From Chitinophaga sedimenti (GTDB taxonomy: Bacteria; Bacteroidota; Bacteroidia; Chitinophagales; Chitinophagaceae): DNA of 64,000 nt. The stretch lies in assembly GCF_023156195.1 (NCBI RefSeq), contig NZ_JAKUKA010000001.1:3844001-3908000 (forward strand), given 5' to 3'. Below, piece after piece: positions 1 through 10,650 of the stretch (position 1 is its first letter; each line of letters starts with the position of its first letter). A model generated the notes under the pieces. It worked only from the letters and a program-made list of their open reading frames with translations, was not told where the DNA came from and ran no database searches. A program made the translations under genes and the position numbers.

Positions 1-1534
1 CTGCTCTCTTCATACAATACCACGAAGTAAGTGGCGGCTGCAATATTCGTTACTTCGATAGAAGCTTCTGATCTTACACGGTATTCACGGATCACTTGCC
101 CCCATACGTTGGTCAGGTGCAGGATCATCGGTGTACGGTAGCCCAGCACTTTGATCTTGAACTGGCCATAGTTCGGATTCGGGAAGATCTCTACCTTTTT
201 GTTCGGCGGCACGGCGCGTATTTCCGAGAATTCGCTGTTACCGTTGCGTAACACCGCTCTTACACGGTAATAACTCCAGCCATCGAAACTATTGGGATCG
301 AGAAAATAATAATTAATAAAAACACGGCTGTTGCCATTGACGGCGGCCGATTTCACCTGCGTTACCGGGGTGTATGCTGTTTCATGTTCCAGCATGCGCT
401 CCAGTACAAAGTGCGACACATTGCGTTCGTACCCGGTGGTCCAGAAGGTTTCCACCAGCCCGTCGGATATACGCTGCGCCATGAAGCGGAGGAACATTAC
501 CTGTTTACCGGGTATTGTTTTGTGGGTAGACTTCATGAAATATTCATTATTCCCCACCGCTTTAATGTCGGATTGCGTGTGCATGGTAGCGCTGCTGCTT
601 ACGCCATTAGCCGAAAGATCGCCGTCGGCAACCGCCAGCTGCTGGAATGGTAATTCCTCCCACTTATTGTTGATGAAACGGTTGATAATACTGTTGTCGC
701 GGTTAGCTGCATACTCGGGCAGCTCGATTGACTTCATGTGCTGAAACGTGAGATTTGCGCCGGTGCCGCCACCGTTCAAACGACCAATGTTCCAGGTTTT
801 GTATACAAAAGTATCCAGCAGTGCGTTGCCGGATGTGGCAGCAACAAATACGTTATCGAACACCCGTGCGCGGAAATCGTCCGGTGCGCCGGTATGTTCT
901 ACGGCTACCGGCGAATAGCTGGTCGCATCGGTGCCGATGGGAAATACCACTTTGCCGGAGCTGTTTCCTACTTTTTCGCGCACCAGAAAACCGCCGGCGG
1001 CATTGGCGCCGGTTACAACGAATGCATTTTCCCTGTAACCGGTAATGCTGCCGGGATTCCCATCCCCCACTACCAGGTTCCAGCCGCTGAGATAAATGTT
1101 GCCGGAATTAAAATGAAGGTTGGTCCTGATTTTAGTATCATTCAAATCGCCTAACTCTATACCGCTGTCATTATCCACCATAAGGTTCGGAAAACTTGCG
1201 CCGCTGGCGGAAGCCAGGTTATATCCACCGAAAAGCAATTGCCGGCCGATAGTGGTATTTACCGGGTTATTGCCGGCAAAACGGAACACACCGCCGGCGC
1301 CCGTGCCATTTGTAAGGGTGGCGGCAGCGCCGTTGGTCCATTGGTGTCCGAAGAAGTAGAGCGTGGAGCCTGAGTTTGAGCCCAGCAGGCCATCATTGCG
1401 GGTATCTGGTAAAAACTTACCGGTAATATCCCCGTCAGGGCCACTTTACCACCAGCAGGAATGTAAATCCCCTGCTGGGCGGAAGCGCTTATCACTCCTA
1501 AAAGAGCAAATATTACTGGTAAAATTCTTTTCAT
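1..1534 (-). CDS. T9SS-secreted surface protein, 3' end outside window
   Basis: The protein starts with a signal peptide (MKRILPVIFALLG, cleavage near SAQQG). The middle is Gly/Asn-rich and beta-type, and the end is a T9SS type A sorting domain: FPNPNYGQFKIKVLG followed by LHLTNVWGQ and AATYFVVLYEE. It should be exported by the Sec system and then anchored or released through the Bacteroidota type IX secretion system. The last few residues lie beyond base 1. The frame breaks once near 1415-1425, where one G appears to be missing from a G run; after that it is open to the edge. The start lies 20 bases after the stop of the upstream repeat protein, so the two are probably cotranscribed. The precise function of the middle region is unknown. 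Confidence 0.8.
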
Positions 1535-1554
1535 AATCTGATCTAACTGTGCGT

Positions 1555-3973
1555 TTAAAAAACGCCATTATCAACATAAGACACTCTCGCCCACTTCGTA
1601 CCAACCGACATTAATTTGATAATTACAGCGCTATTGCCGTATGAAGTTTGAAAACCCGGGGTTTCACCGCTTGCAAATGACAGGATGAGATTACCGCTTA
1701 CGCCACCGGTATAGTCTTTAATGATCGTATAAATCCTACCCGGGCAGGTGCTGGCGGAAGGGACGGTGACCGTGATATTGGCGGTACCGCTGCCAGTGCG
1801 CCTTACCACCAGCGTGTTGATAGATTCGGTAAGCGTGGTGTTACTATTTACGATAGTGAGTGTTTCAGCGATCGACCCATTTACCTGCATGGTACTGTTC
1901 GGCGCGTTCGTACCTACACCTAACCGCTTATTGGTATTGTTCCAGAACAACCGGGAAGCATCCTGCATTACTTCGGAACTCGCATCGGTGGTTTTACCGC
2001 CGAAAGGAATAGCCCCCACATCAATATTGGTATTACCGTGTACCAATACCACCTTGTACCATGGGTTATCTGCATTGCTCGTCAGCGTAGCGGTATTGCC
2101 ACCCCACTCCTTAACCGCCAGTGTACTCTTATCAAAATAAAGTTGGGTCGTATAACCACCACCGCGGAAAGAGAGCACGTTCCAGGAGTAAGCACCGGTG
2201 CCGGCCGGACCGTTTGTTACTGTGCCGGTTACAGGACTGGCCCATATTTTCATGCGGGAAAATGCATCCGGAGCGTCGGCCTGGCTGATATCGTTATTGG
2301 CCAGCGTGCCGTAAGTGGCGCCGCCGGAAAGGTCATCCCCTAATTCCCGGTACTGGTGGATGTATTGTATTTGTATACCTGCCCGTTTGTTGGCGTGGCA
2401 GACACGATACTTCTACCCTGGAATTTATTCGCATTCCACAATGCGTTATTGGCATCGGCCGATAATTGACCCGAAGTATTGAGCAACATGTTAGCGCCAA
2501 GCGATACTTCCTGTACATCGCCGGTACCGGTACTGTAGCGGCCAAGAAGACGCTGCGTGGAAACATCCTGCATTTTTGCGAAAGTTACAGCATCGTCGGT
2601 GATGGTGGTAGCTATCGTACCAGTGGAACTCGTTCCTGTTATTGGCCCCGTAAGACTAATCGACCCGGAAGCATCCGCGGCCGGAGCCCATAACGTACCG
2701 TTCCATTTTAATACCTGCCCGTTGGTTGGGGCTGTAGTAGCGATATCGCGGCCCTGCAACTCGTTAGCATTCCATAAAGCAGTAGTGTTGGCGGCAGACA
2801 ATACACCGCCGGTCGACAGTGACATCGTCGTTCCCAGCGAAATTTCCTGCGCCGTACCAGCTGTGGTAGCATAACGACCGAGTAAACGGGAACCCGTTAC
2901 ATCCTGCATTTTCGCGTATGTCACTGCTTTATTGCTGATGGTGGTCGAAATGGTGCCTGTACCCGTGCCGGTAATATCATCCTGCAAAGTGATCGAACCA
3001 CCAGCATCTGCCCCAGGTGCCCATGCGGAGCCATTCCATTTCAATACCTGCCCGTTTGTTGGAGCAGTATTATTCACATCGCGGCCCTGCAGTTGATTGG
3101 CATTCCACAATGCAGAAGTATTGGCAGCAGACAGCACACTGGTACCGGCATTTAGCGTAAGTCCCGCGCCGATGGAGATCGGCGCCACTACGGCATTGCC
3201 CGTCTGCGAGTTGCCCATCAGTGTTTGCCCGGGCATCTGTTGAATTTTCACATACTGCACCGCGCCATCCCGGATGTACGCTGTTACTTCGCCATTACCC
3301 GTTGCGATAATAGAGCCCGTAAGGGATGTAATACCGCTGGCCTGCGCCGGCGTCCACGAACTGGTAGTACTGTTGTATTTCAACACATCGCCATTGGCCG
3401 GGGCCGTAGTGGCAACATCTGCACCCTGTAATTTATTGGCGTTCCATAAAGCAGACATGTTATTTGCAGACAGAACACCTGAAGTATTGAGCGTTAAGTT
3501 TGAACCAAGTTGAATTTCTGGATAGCACCCGTAGCCGGGCTATAACGGCCCAGGAGCCGTTGCGTATTGATGTTCTGCATTTTTGCGAACGTCACCGCCT
3601 GGTTGGCAATGGTAGTAGTAATCGCACCAGTACCTGTAGCACTCACATCACCCGAAATAGAAGTGGCACTAAAATCACCTACCTTTTGCCAGATACCGAA
3701 ACGCTTGACATACATAGCATTTTCGGCGGCATCAGTAACATACACCAACATACCGTTGGGTGCATTAAAAAGTTTTCCTCCGGATGTAATCTCGGCCTTC
3801 AGCACACGTGGAAGCAGCAGGCCCTGGTTAGGGCTGTTTAATTCAAGTACAGCGTCTTGTCTGAGAACGCTGGGGTTATCGCCCAGCTTTAATTGCTGCG
3901 CGGAAGCACGTGCGGATAAAAAACCACAAAGCCCGATAATGACACTGGAACGGGCTACCGACGATAAACGCAT
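1555..3973 (-). CDS. Secreted repeat surface protein, tail-fibre-like
   Basis: A signal peptide (MRLSSVARSSVIIGLCGFLS, cleavage near ASAQQ) is followed by a head module (LKLGDNPSVLRQDAVLELNS, then GLLLPRV). Next come four copies of a roughly 112-residue unit, each with a motif like ALWNANxLQGxD and later NGQVLKWNG. The tail contains APNSTMQVNGS. The head and tail modules are shared with the 4087-5979 gene, so the two are paralogues. Such low-complexity beta repeats resemble phage tail-fibre or adhesin stalks; that comparison is inference. The frame breaks near 3518 (an A missing from an A run) and near 2345. The two breaks join three fragments into about 805 residues. Confidence 0.75.
2380..3660 (-). 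repeat. Tandem in-gene repeat, about 337 bp period
   Basis: Four imperfect units encode the ALWNAN...LQGxD...NGxVLKxN pattern, separated by a GTGAITTTIxNxAVTFAKMQ-like half with QRLLGRY. The units differ in sequence but keep length and motif order. The same pattern begins in the N-terminal fragment, so the array crosses the frame break near 3518. Copy number in such an array could vary or be misassembled. Confidence 0.7.
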
Positions 3974-4038
3974 ATAAATAGAAGTTGCAAGTTAGGGAAT
4001 GGCGAAAACGCCGCGCCGCAACGCATCAAAATAAAGAA

Positions 4039-4078
4039 GAACAGCAGGAGCATTTGTACAACAAGTCTCCTGCTGTTC
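4039..4078 (-). terminator. Intrinsic terminator after the 4087-5979 gene
   Basis: A perfect 12-bp stem pairs 4039-4050 (GAACAGCAGGAG) with 4067-4078. On the minus strand it is followed by a T-rich tract. It lies immediately after the stop of the 630-residue surface protein and separates that gene from the next minus-strand gene. Confidence 0.7.
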
Positions 4079-4086
4079 TCCATCAA

Positions 4087-5979
4087 TTATTTCCTGATGA
4101 TGAACCAGTTGGTTCCGTCAGATTGCAGGGTAATGAAAGTCCAGTCGTTGTAGATGGTTACGCTTGGACCACCATCGATCAGCGCACTGCCGGCAGGTGT
4201 AATTACTACTTCGTTGTCGATACCACCGTTACCGATCTTTTTGATCGTGTATACACGCCCGTTAACCGGAGCAGGTAAACCGATAGCGATATCTTTGGTG
4301 CTGGCGTCTACCAGTACAGTATTATCCAGGTCGTTCAGCGTGTAAGCGTCGTCAACAGTTTTGATGGCGAGCGACATAGAACCAGCTACCTGGAGGGTAG
4401 AGTTAGGAGCCGCTGAAGTACCAATGGCTAAGTTGTTGGTAAAGCTTTTGTTACCGGCGAAAGACTGCGCGCTGGTAGAAACCACACCGCGAACCTCTGC
4501 ACCCGCAACGCCATTAGCGTTCGGCAGGTTGAAGTTGACCAGTTTGTTGGTCGCATCAACAGAAATATTGAAGTCGGTGCCGGTAGTAGCCGTGCCGAAA
4601 GTTACATCCGGACCGGCAGTAAAAGTACCGTTGGCGCCGATCCTGTTAACACCGTTTTCCAGGGAAGCGATGTCGACAGCACGTGATTCTACCAGGCCGC
4701 TCGCACCCTGCAGGAGGAATTTATAAGGGCCTGTAGCCGCAGTTGGATCCACCGCGTTCAGCGTTAAAGCACCGGCAATTTCAGTGGCGTTGTTCAACAT
4801 CGTTGCACCGGTAACTTCTAAGCCAGCGCTGGCTGTTACTTTAGCAGCGAATGTTTTAGCACCACCAAACGTTTGTGCGTCGACAGACACACCACCCGGC
4901 CTTGTTGCATCGGCAGGGTGCAGGGTCAGTTCATTATTATCAGCACCACCAATAGAAAGACCGTTTGCGTCGGAAGCTGTAGAGAATGCGTTAACGGTCA
5001 GTTGTTTCTGAGCGTCCTGCAGTTTCTGCCAGTCAGCCAGGGTGATCAGACCACGGTTAACACCAGCACCAATTGTGGGAATGTTAAAGGTGTGTACGCC
5101 AGCTACAGAAGCGATGTTGAAATCGTTACCAGTAGAACCAGTTACCAAAGTCTGATCTGCTTCTGTTGAGCCATTCATGGTAGAAATAGCATTATTGAAA
5201 GCAGCAGCAGACATTTTGCGACGGTTCACCACGCCTGTCGTTGGGTCAATTACCAATACATCTACATAAGTTGTGTTATCCGCAAGACCGCTCATGTTTA
5301 CCGCACCGGTAGCAGACAAACCTGCAGTAGTAGTGGTACCGGTAACAGTAGCATTAGTTCCTACAGACAATACATTAGTCGTAGTTGTACCGGAAACAGT
5401 GGCAGAACCCGCGGTTACTGCACCTGTGATCCCGGCAGAAGCTGCGCTGATAGCGCCGGAGATCAGGGCATTACCGTCGATGTTGGCATTGCCGGCAACG
5501 TTAAAAATTTCTGTAGGTGTGATGGAACCAATGCTTACGCGACCGGTAGCGTCGATAGCCATACGTTCTACATTGTCAGTCCTGAACAGCAAGGCGGCTG
5601 CGTTGGTGGAACCAAAGAATTCACCGGCGCCTACTACGTTACCATTGCGGCTCCAGTTGGAGTTTGACTCGTCGAGCAATGCCATTCTTACCCAGGCGCC
5701 ATTTTTACGCAGGTACAATACCTGGTCCTGGTTAGTAGCATTTTCTACTACCACGATCATACCATCGGGAGCGGCATTTAACGGAGCGCTCGTAAGCATG
5801 CCCGGTTGTACACGCGGCAGTAACAGACCCTGACGGTCACTTTCCAATTCGAGTACGGAAGCTTTGTTGATAACATAAGGCCGGTCGCCTATTTTCATTT
5901 GCGCTTGCAGGTTGGAAGCGGCGAGGACAAGTCCGGACGCGAAGAGCACGCGTACGGCAGTACGTAAAGGATTATTCAT
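4087..5979 (-). CDS. Secreted surface protein, paralogue of the repeat protein
   Basis: This is an intact 630-residue protein with a signal peptide (MNNPLRTAVRVLFASG, cleavage near LQAQM). The mature N-terminus (MKIGDRPYVINKASVLELES, then QGLLLPRVQ) matches the head of the 1555-3973 protein. The central part is rich in Ala, Thr and Gly, with short ATVSGTTTTN-like repeats typical of beta-stalk adhesins. The end has APNSTLQVAGS and a compact Val/Ile-rich domain closing with DGTNWFIIRK. There is no obvious T9SS domain or lipobox, so how it is retained at the surface is unclear. It is read divergently from the VOC gene and has its own terminator. The function is inferred as structural or adhesive. 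Confidence 0.75.
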   Translation of the reverse strand: MNNPLRTAVRVLFASGLVLAASNLQAQMKIGDRPYVINKASVLELESDRQGLLLPRVQPGMLTSAPLNAAPDGMIVVVENATNQDQVLYLRKNGAWVRMALLDESNSNWSRNGNVVGAGEFFGSTNAAALLFRTDNVERMAIDATGRVSIGSITPTEIFNVAGNANIDGNALISGAISAASAGITGAVTAGSATVSGTTTTNVLSVGTNATVTGTTTTAGLSATGAVNMSGLADNTTYVDVLVIDPTTGVVNRRKMSAAAFNNAISTMNGSTEADQTLVTGSTGNDFNIASVAGVHTFNIPTIGAGVNRGLITLADWQKLQDAQKQLTVNAFSTASDANGLSIGGADNNELTLHPADATRPGGVSVDAQTFGGAKTFAAKVTASAGLEVTGATMLNNATEIAGALTLNAVDPTAATGPYKFLLQGASGLVESRAVDIASLENGVNRIGANGTFTAGPDVTFGTATTGTDFNISVDATNKLVNFNLPNANGVAGAEVRGVVSTSAQSFAGNKSFTNNLAIGTSAAPNSTLQVAGSMSLAIKTVDDAYTLNDLDNTVLVDASTKDIAIGLPAPVNGRVYTIKKIGNGGIDNEVVITPAGSALIDGGPSVTIYNDWTFITLQSDGTNWFIIRK

Positions 5980-6500
5980 AGTAATAGGATAAATAGGTAT
6001 ATAATATATTATCAGTTCACATTATCGTATAATCGGGAATAGCAATAGGATGATCAAAAACCAAGGGTTCAGGAAATCGGGATAGTCTCGGTGCTGCTCA
6101 GTGCTTTGCCCCTGCTTTTCAGGACCATGCTCGTTTAAGTGTCTTTTAAAAATTTCAAATCCTAGAAAACCATCGAACTCTTACATACAACAAATGTATA
6201 ATATTAATTTTATTTATCAAATGTTTAAACATGTTTTTTTATCCCGATCTGGCAAATTACTTAAAAATGAGTAGGGTTAAACTGCGGCAAAATTGCGCTA
6301 TTGTGTGATAATCAAGCGATGACAAATTTTAAGGAGTACAGTTAAAAATAATCGCGCACCGTCGCATTGGCATCGGGCTTTTGTAGCACTGCCGGCAGCG
6401 GCGTTGGAACGTAAAACGAAAAGCATCGTTGTATTGACTGCTTTATGCCAAAAGAAAGATAGTATCTTCTTAAACAGTCTTTTTGTATCTTTTCGATGTT
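5980..6500. other. Divergent intergenic region, no gene seen
   Basis: This 521-bp AT-rich spacer lies between the minus-strand surface protein and the plus-strand VOC gene, so it must carry promoters for both. I see no convincing TAnnTTTG element at a usual spacing and no long ORF with coding character. Nothing further can be supported. Confidence 0.6.
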
Positions 6501-6944
6501 ATGAAAAAATATGCTTTCCTCCTCGCCCTCCTGTCCGCCACGCTCACCGGCATGGCGCAGAAAAAACCGGTATTGAACCACATTGCGCTGTCGGTGTATG
6601 ATCTCGGTAAAGCCACCGCATTTTACCGCGATATCATGCACATCGACACCATCCCGGAGCCGTTTCACGATGGTAAACATACCTGGTTCCGGATCAGTGA
6701 GCAAAGTCAGCTCCACCTGATCCAGAACGCCAAGGCGATCACGCAGCACGACAAAAACAGTCATATTTGCTTTTCTGTTCCGTCCGTGGAAGGATTGATC
6801 GACCTGCTCGACAAACACCAGATTTATTATGAAAACTGGGCCGGCGAGCCTAAAACCGTCACCAAACGGGTGGATGGTGTAAAACAGATTTATTTGAAAG
6901 ATCCGGATGGTTACTGGATAGAAATCAATGATGATAAATATTAG
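6501..6944 (+). CDS. Secreted VOC (glyoxalase/bleomycin-resistance fold) protein
   Basis: The protein has 147 residues. I chose the ATG at 6501 over an upstream in-frame start because it opens directly into a signal peptide (MKKYAFLLALLSATL, cleavage near GMAQ). The mature part is one VOC domain: LNHIALSVYDLGKATAFYRD at the start, a central HICFSV strand, and the closing KDPDGYWIEIND. The His of LNHIA, the His of HICFSV and the Glu of WIEIND sit where this fold usually binds metal. The substrate cannot be read from sequence; glyoxalase, dioxygenase and epimerase relatives are all possible. An exported VOC protein is less usual than a cytoplasmic one. A strong terminator follows. Confidence 0.85.
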   Translation: MKKYAFLLALLSATLTGMAQKKPVLNHIALSVYDLGKATAFYRDIMHIDTIPEPFHDGKHTWFRISEQSQLHLIQNAKAITQHDKNSHICFSVPSVEGLIDLLDKHQIYYENWAGEPKTVTKRVDGVKQIYLKDPDGYWIEINDDKY

Positions 6945-6952
6945 AAATACGA

Positions 6953-6980
6953 AATGACGAAGCAAAATAGCTTCGTCATT
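6953..6980. terminator. Terminator after the VOC gene
   Basis: A perfect 11-bp stem pairs 6953-6963 (AATGACGAAGC) with 6970-6980 around a 6-base loop, followed by a T-rich stretch. It lies between the VOC stop and ureA and isolates the urease operon from upstream transcription. Confidence 0.75.
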
Positions 6981-7061
6981 TTCATTTAACAGCACTTTTT
7001 ACCCGCTTTTTCTACTTTTCCTATCTTAAGCAAAGAAAATCAACATATAAAATAAATCATC

Positions 7062-7364
7062 ATGCACTTAACACCGAGGGAATCGGAAAAACTGCTTTTG
7101 TTCCTTGCAGGCGAACTGGCGGCTAAAAGGAAGGCACGTGGGCTAAAGTTAAATTACCCGGAGGCCGTGGCGTACATCAGCAGCCATTTGCAGGAGGCCG
7201 CCCGTGACGGGAAGAGCGTAGCGGAACTGATGCAATATGGCGCTACGGTACTGCACCGTGATGAGGTGATGGAAGGAGTGCCCGAAATGATCCATGAAAT
7301 CCAGATAGAAGCCACTTTTCCGGACGGCACCAAACTGGTGACCGTTCACCATCCTATCCGTTAA
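7062..7364 (+). CDS. ureA: Urease gamma subunit
   Basis: The gene is intact and encodes 100 residues, the usual UreA length. It shows the expected opening MHLTPRESEKLLLFLAGELA, the RGLKLNYPEAVAYI segment and the DGTKLVTVHHPI end. UreA is the small structural subunit of the nickel urease that hydrolyses urea to ammonia and carbamate in the cytoplasm. It is the first gene of a run ordered ureA-B-C-E-F-G-D plus a permease. Structural subunits are separate genes here, unlike the fused UreAB of some bacteria. Confidence 0.97.
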   Translation: MHLTPRESEKLLLFLAGELAAKRKARGLKLNYPEAVAYISSHLQEAARDGKSVAELMQYGATVLHRDEVMEGVPEMIHEIQIEATFPDGTKLVTVHHPIR

Positions 7365-7380
7365 CGCAAATTACTTGCTC

Positions 7381-7753
7381 ATGATACCAGGAGAGTATTT
7401 TTAAGGCCCGGCGACATTATCGCCAATGAGGGCAGGCCCACCGTAAAGCTGCAGGTAGTAAATACCGGCGACCGCCCCGTGCAAATCGGCTCTCATTTCC
7501 ATTTTTTGAAGTGAATAAGATGATGGACTTCGACCGCGAAAAGGCCTTCGGGATGCGGCTGAATGTTCCATCCGGCAACGCAGTACGGTTTGAACCCGGC
7601 GAAACAAAAGAAGTGGAACTGGTGGCCTTCGGCGGCCATCGCAAAGCCATCGGTTTTTCGAACCTGGCTAATGGCGACACTACTACGCCTGCGGCGAAAG
7701 AGCAAGCCATGGAAAAAGTAAGCGCCCAACACTTTAAAAACACGACCACATGA
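7381..7753 (+). CDS. ureB: Urease beta subunit (two frame breaks)
   Basis: The reconstructed protein reads MIPGEYFLRPGDI, then GSHFHFFEVN, then GMRLNVPSGNAVRFEPGE and a GGHRKAIGF segment, all characteristic of UreB. It would be about 125 residues; many UreB proteins are near 100, and the end here is a short Thr-rich tail. The frame is broken in T runs near 7395 and near 7505, each lacking one T. UreB packs with UreA and UreC in the urease trimer. Its stop overlaps the ureC start (ATGA at 7750). Both breaks are probably sequencing errors, because the downstream subunit and accessory genes are all conserved. Confidence 0.9.
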
Positions 7754-9468
7754 GCCTGAAGATATCCAAAGCAAAATATGCCGGCATGTACGGCCCCACT
7801 GTGGGCGACCGCGTACGGCTGGCCGATACGGACCTCATCATCGAAATTGAAAAGGATTATAACGTATACGGCGACGAATGCAAATTCGGTGGCGGTAAAA
7901 GTGTACGCGATGGTATGGCGCAATCCAGTACCGCACTGCGCGCAGAAGGTGTGCTGGACTTCCTCATCACCAATGTGATCATTATTGACCATTGGGGTAT
8001 TGTGAAGGCAGATATCGGCATTAAAGACGGAAAGATCGTGGGCATTGGCCAGGCGGGCAATCCCGATACAATGGACGGCGTGCATCCAAATATGATCATT
8101 GGCGCCGCCACCGAAGTACATAATGGCAGCAACCTGATTGCGACCGCCGGTGGCATCGACACGCATATTCATTTTATTTGCCCACAACAGATCGACCATG
8201 CACTGTTCAGCGGCATCACCACCATGATCGGCGGCGGCACAGGGCCTGCCGATGGTACCAGTGCCACCACCGTAACGCCGGGCAAATGGAACATCATGCG
8301 CATGCTACAGGCGGCCGAAGCATACCCGATGAACCTCGGCTTCTTCGGAAAAGGCAACTGCTCTACCGAAGGTCCGCTCGTAGAACAGATCGAAGCCGGC
8401 GCGCTGGGCCTCAAGATACATGAAGACTGGGGCAGCACCCCCGCCGTTATCGACGCTGCACTCACGGTAGCTGATAAAATGGATGTGCAGATCGCCATTC
8501 ACACCGATACGCTGAACGAAGGCGGATTCTGGAAGACACGATGAACGCCATCAATGGCCGCGTGATTCACACCTTTCACACCGAAGGCGCGGGCGGTGGT
8601 CACGCACCGGACATTATACGCGCGGCACAGTATCCGAACGTATTACCTGCCTCCACGAATCCAACCCGTCCTTATACCGTAAATACCATCGACGAACACC
8701 TCGACATGCTGATGGTATGTCACCACCGGATAAACGGGTGCCCGAAGACGTAGCCTTCGCAGATTCACGAATCCGGCCGGAGACCATCGCCGCGGAAGAC
8801 ATCCTCCACGACATGGGCGTTTTCAGCATCATGAGCTCCGACTCGCAGGCCATGGGCCGTGTAAGTGAAGTGATCACGCGCACCTGGCAAACAGCGGATA
8901 AGATGAAGAAACAGCGTGGCGCATTACCGGAAGATGAGGGCAAAGACAATGATAACCTCCGCGTAAAACGTTACGTTGCCAAATACACGATCAACGCCGC
9001 TATAGCCCAGGGCATCGCCAAACACGTTGGTTCTATTGAACCGGGCAAACTGGCGGACATCGTTTTGTGGAAACCGATGTTCTTCGGGGTAAAACCAGAA
9101 ATGATCCTCAAAGGCGGCATGATTACCGCCAGCCGCATGGGCGATCCGAATGCATCCATCCCAACGCCGCAACCAGTGATCTACCGGCATATGTTTGGTG
9201 CACACGGTAAAGCAGCATTGCATAGCAGCGTTACGTTCGTATCGCAGGCAGGCATCAACAATAATATTGCAGCGGAATATGGGTTACAGAAAACACTGTT
9301 GCCGGTGAGCGACTGCCGCAACATTGGCAAAAAGACCTGATCCATAATGATAAGACACCTGAAATATCGGTGAACCCCGAGAATTACGAGGTGAAAGTAG
9401 ACGGTGTTAAAATCACCTGCGAGCCTGCTAAAGAAGTAGCACTGGCGCAAAGGTATTTCCTCTTTTAA
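7750..9468 (+). CDS. ureC: Urease alpha (catalytic) subunit, three frame breaks
   Basis: UreC carries the dinickel active site. The ligands are all visible: the His pair in GGIDTHIHF, the carbamylated Lys in GALGLKIHEDWG, the His of IAIHTDTLNE, the His of HTEGAGGGHAPD and the Asp of MSSDSQAMGR. The mobile-flap Cys-His is in LMVCHH, and the protein ends in the typical QRYFLF. Frame breaks occur near 8530, near 8728 and near 9333, each equivalent to one missing base. The third is in an A run within NIGKK(D)LIHND. The full length of about 573 residues is normal. All catalytic residues are intact, so the enzyme is likely functional in the living strain. Confidence 0.95.
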
Positions 9469-9478
9469 AGAAAAGTAT

Positions 9479-9976
9479 ATGTTGATCCGTGAGAAAGTAG
9501 GCCACCTGTCGGGCATAAATACCGGCGGACGGCAAATAGACGAACTGCACATCGAATGGTTCGACGCGGCTAAACGCATACAACGCCTTCGTTCGATAAG
9601 CGGCCGCGAAATAGCGATCAAGTTTTTGCAGGAAGGCCAGCGGCTCGAACAGGGAGATATATTATATATGGACGATGACCATATCATCGCCGTACACATT
9701 TTACCCTGCGAAGCCATTGTTATCCGGCCGAAAGACATGTTGGAAATGGGCACGGTATGTTATGAGATCGGCAACAAACATCTTCCCATTTTTTTACAGG
9801 AGGAAGCGGTATTGATTCCTTATGAAGAACCGCTGTTCCGTTGGCTGCAGGCCGCAGGATTCGCTCCTGTAAAGGAAGAGCGGCAGTTGAAGAATATGTT
9901 GAAGTCGAACGTGACGCCGCACAATCACGGTGGCAGCACGTTATTTTCTAAAATCATGAACCTGGCATCCAAATGA
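9479..9976 (+). CDS. ureE: Urease nickel metallochaperone
   Basis: The gene is intact and encodes 165 residues. UreE binds nickel and hands it to the UreG-UreF-UreD complex for insertion into UreC. The protein has an N-terminal strand-rich domain (MLIREKVGHLSG) and a metal-binding domain with HIIAVHILPCEAIVIRP and EIGNKHLPIF. The tail is His-poor (PHNHGG), so it lacks the long His-rich tail of some UreE proteins. It begins 10 bases after ureC and overlaps ureF by ATGA. Confidence 0.93.
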   Translation: MLIREKVGHLSGINTGGRQIDELHIEWFDAAKRIQRLRSISGREIAIKFLQEGQRLEQGDILYMDDDHIIAVHILPCEAIVIRPKDMLEMGTVCYEIGNKHLPIFLQEEAVLIPYEEPLFRWLQAAGFAPVKEERQLKNMLKSNVTPHNHGGSTLFSKIMNLASK

Positions 9977-10638
9977 GTGCACACTACCTGGGCAGCCTGC
10001 TGCACCTCTCCGACCCTACGTTACCCATTGGCGGTTATACGCATTCCGCCGGACTGGAAACCTACGTACAACAGGGGATCGTGCACGATGTAGTCACTGC
10101 GGAAGCATTTGTGCGCAACATGCTGCAGTATAACCTTCAATACAACGACGGAGCCTTCGTACACTTCGCCTACCAGGCAGCCGCGCAAAACGATGTGCAG
10201 CGGCTGAAGCAATTGGATGAGGAATGTACGGCCCTCAAAACGCCGAAAGAAATCCGCATCGCCAGCCAGAAACTGGGGTTAAGGTTGATGAAGATCTTCA
10301 GCCGGCAACAATCTTTTGAACTGGTAAAGCAACTAACCGCTTTGCACTACTGTATCGCATTCGGCATGTATGCCTGCCTGCTCGGCATCCCGGAGGAAGA
10401 AGCGCTGCTCTCTTTTTACTACAATGCAGCCGTAGGCATGGTGACGAATAACGTAAAGTTAGTGCCGCTTGGGCAGCTCGACGGACAAGATATTCTGTTT
10501 CGCTTACAGCCACTACTGAACGAACTGGCGACAGCCACCATGCAGGCAGACGAAACCATGACGGGGCTTTGCAATACCGGGTTCGATATCCGTTGCATGC
10601 AGCACGAGCAGTTGTATTCACGGTTATACATGTCATAA
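9973..10638 (+). CDS. ureF: Urease accessory protein UreF
   Basis: The gene is intact and encodes 221 residues. UreF works with UreD and UreG in GTP-dependent activation of the urease apoenzyme. The opening LLHLSDPTLPIGGYTHSAGL is the hallmark UreF N-terminus. The later AVGMVTNNVKLVPLGQLDGQ and the C-terminal DIRCMQHEQLYSRLYMS fit the family. The start overlaps the ureE stop (ATGA), which supports translational coupling. A 12-base gap leads to ureG. Confidence 0.95.
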   Translation: MSAHYLGSLLHLSDPTLPIGGYTHSAGLETYVQQGIVHDVVTAEAFVRNMLQYNLQYNDGAFVHFAYQAAAQNDVQRLKQLDEECTALKTPKEIRIASQKLGLRLMKIFSRQQSFELVKQLTALHYCIAFGMYACLLGIPEEEALLSFYYNAAVGMVTNNVKLVPLGQLDGQDILFRLQPLLNELATATMQADETMTGLCNTGFDIRCMQHEQLYSRLYMS

Positions 10639-10650
10639 TATCAAACTAAC

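Noticed and set aside
331..1359. Several plus-strand open frames over the left edge
   Set aside because: They are shadows of the minus-strand T9SS protein, whose translation is continuous and has a signal peptide and sorting domain.
7381..9468. Urease structural genes as pseudogenes
   Set aside because: Each break is a single missing base, often in a homopolymer; all active-site residues remain and accessory genes are conserved, so sequencing error is more likely.
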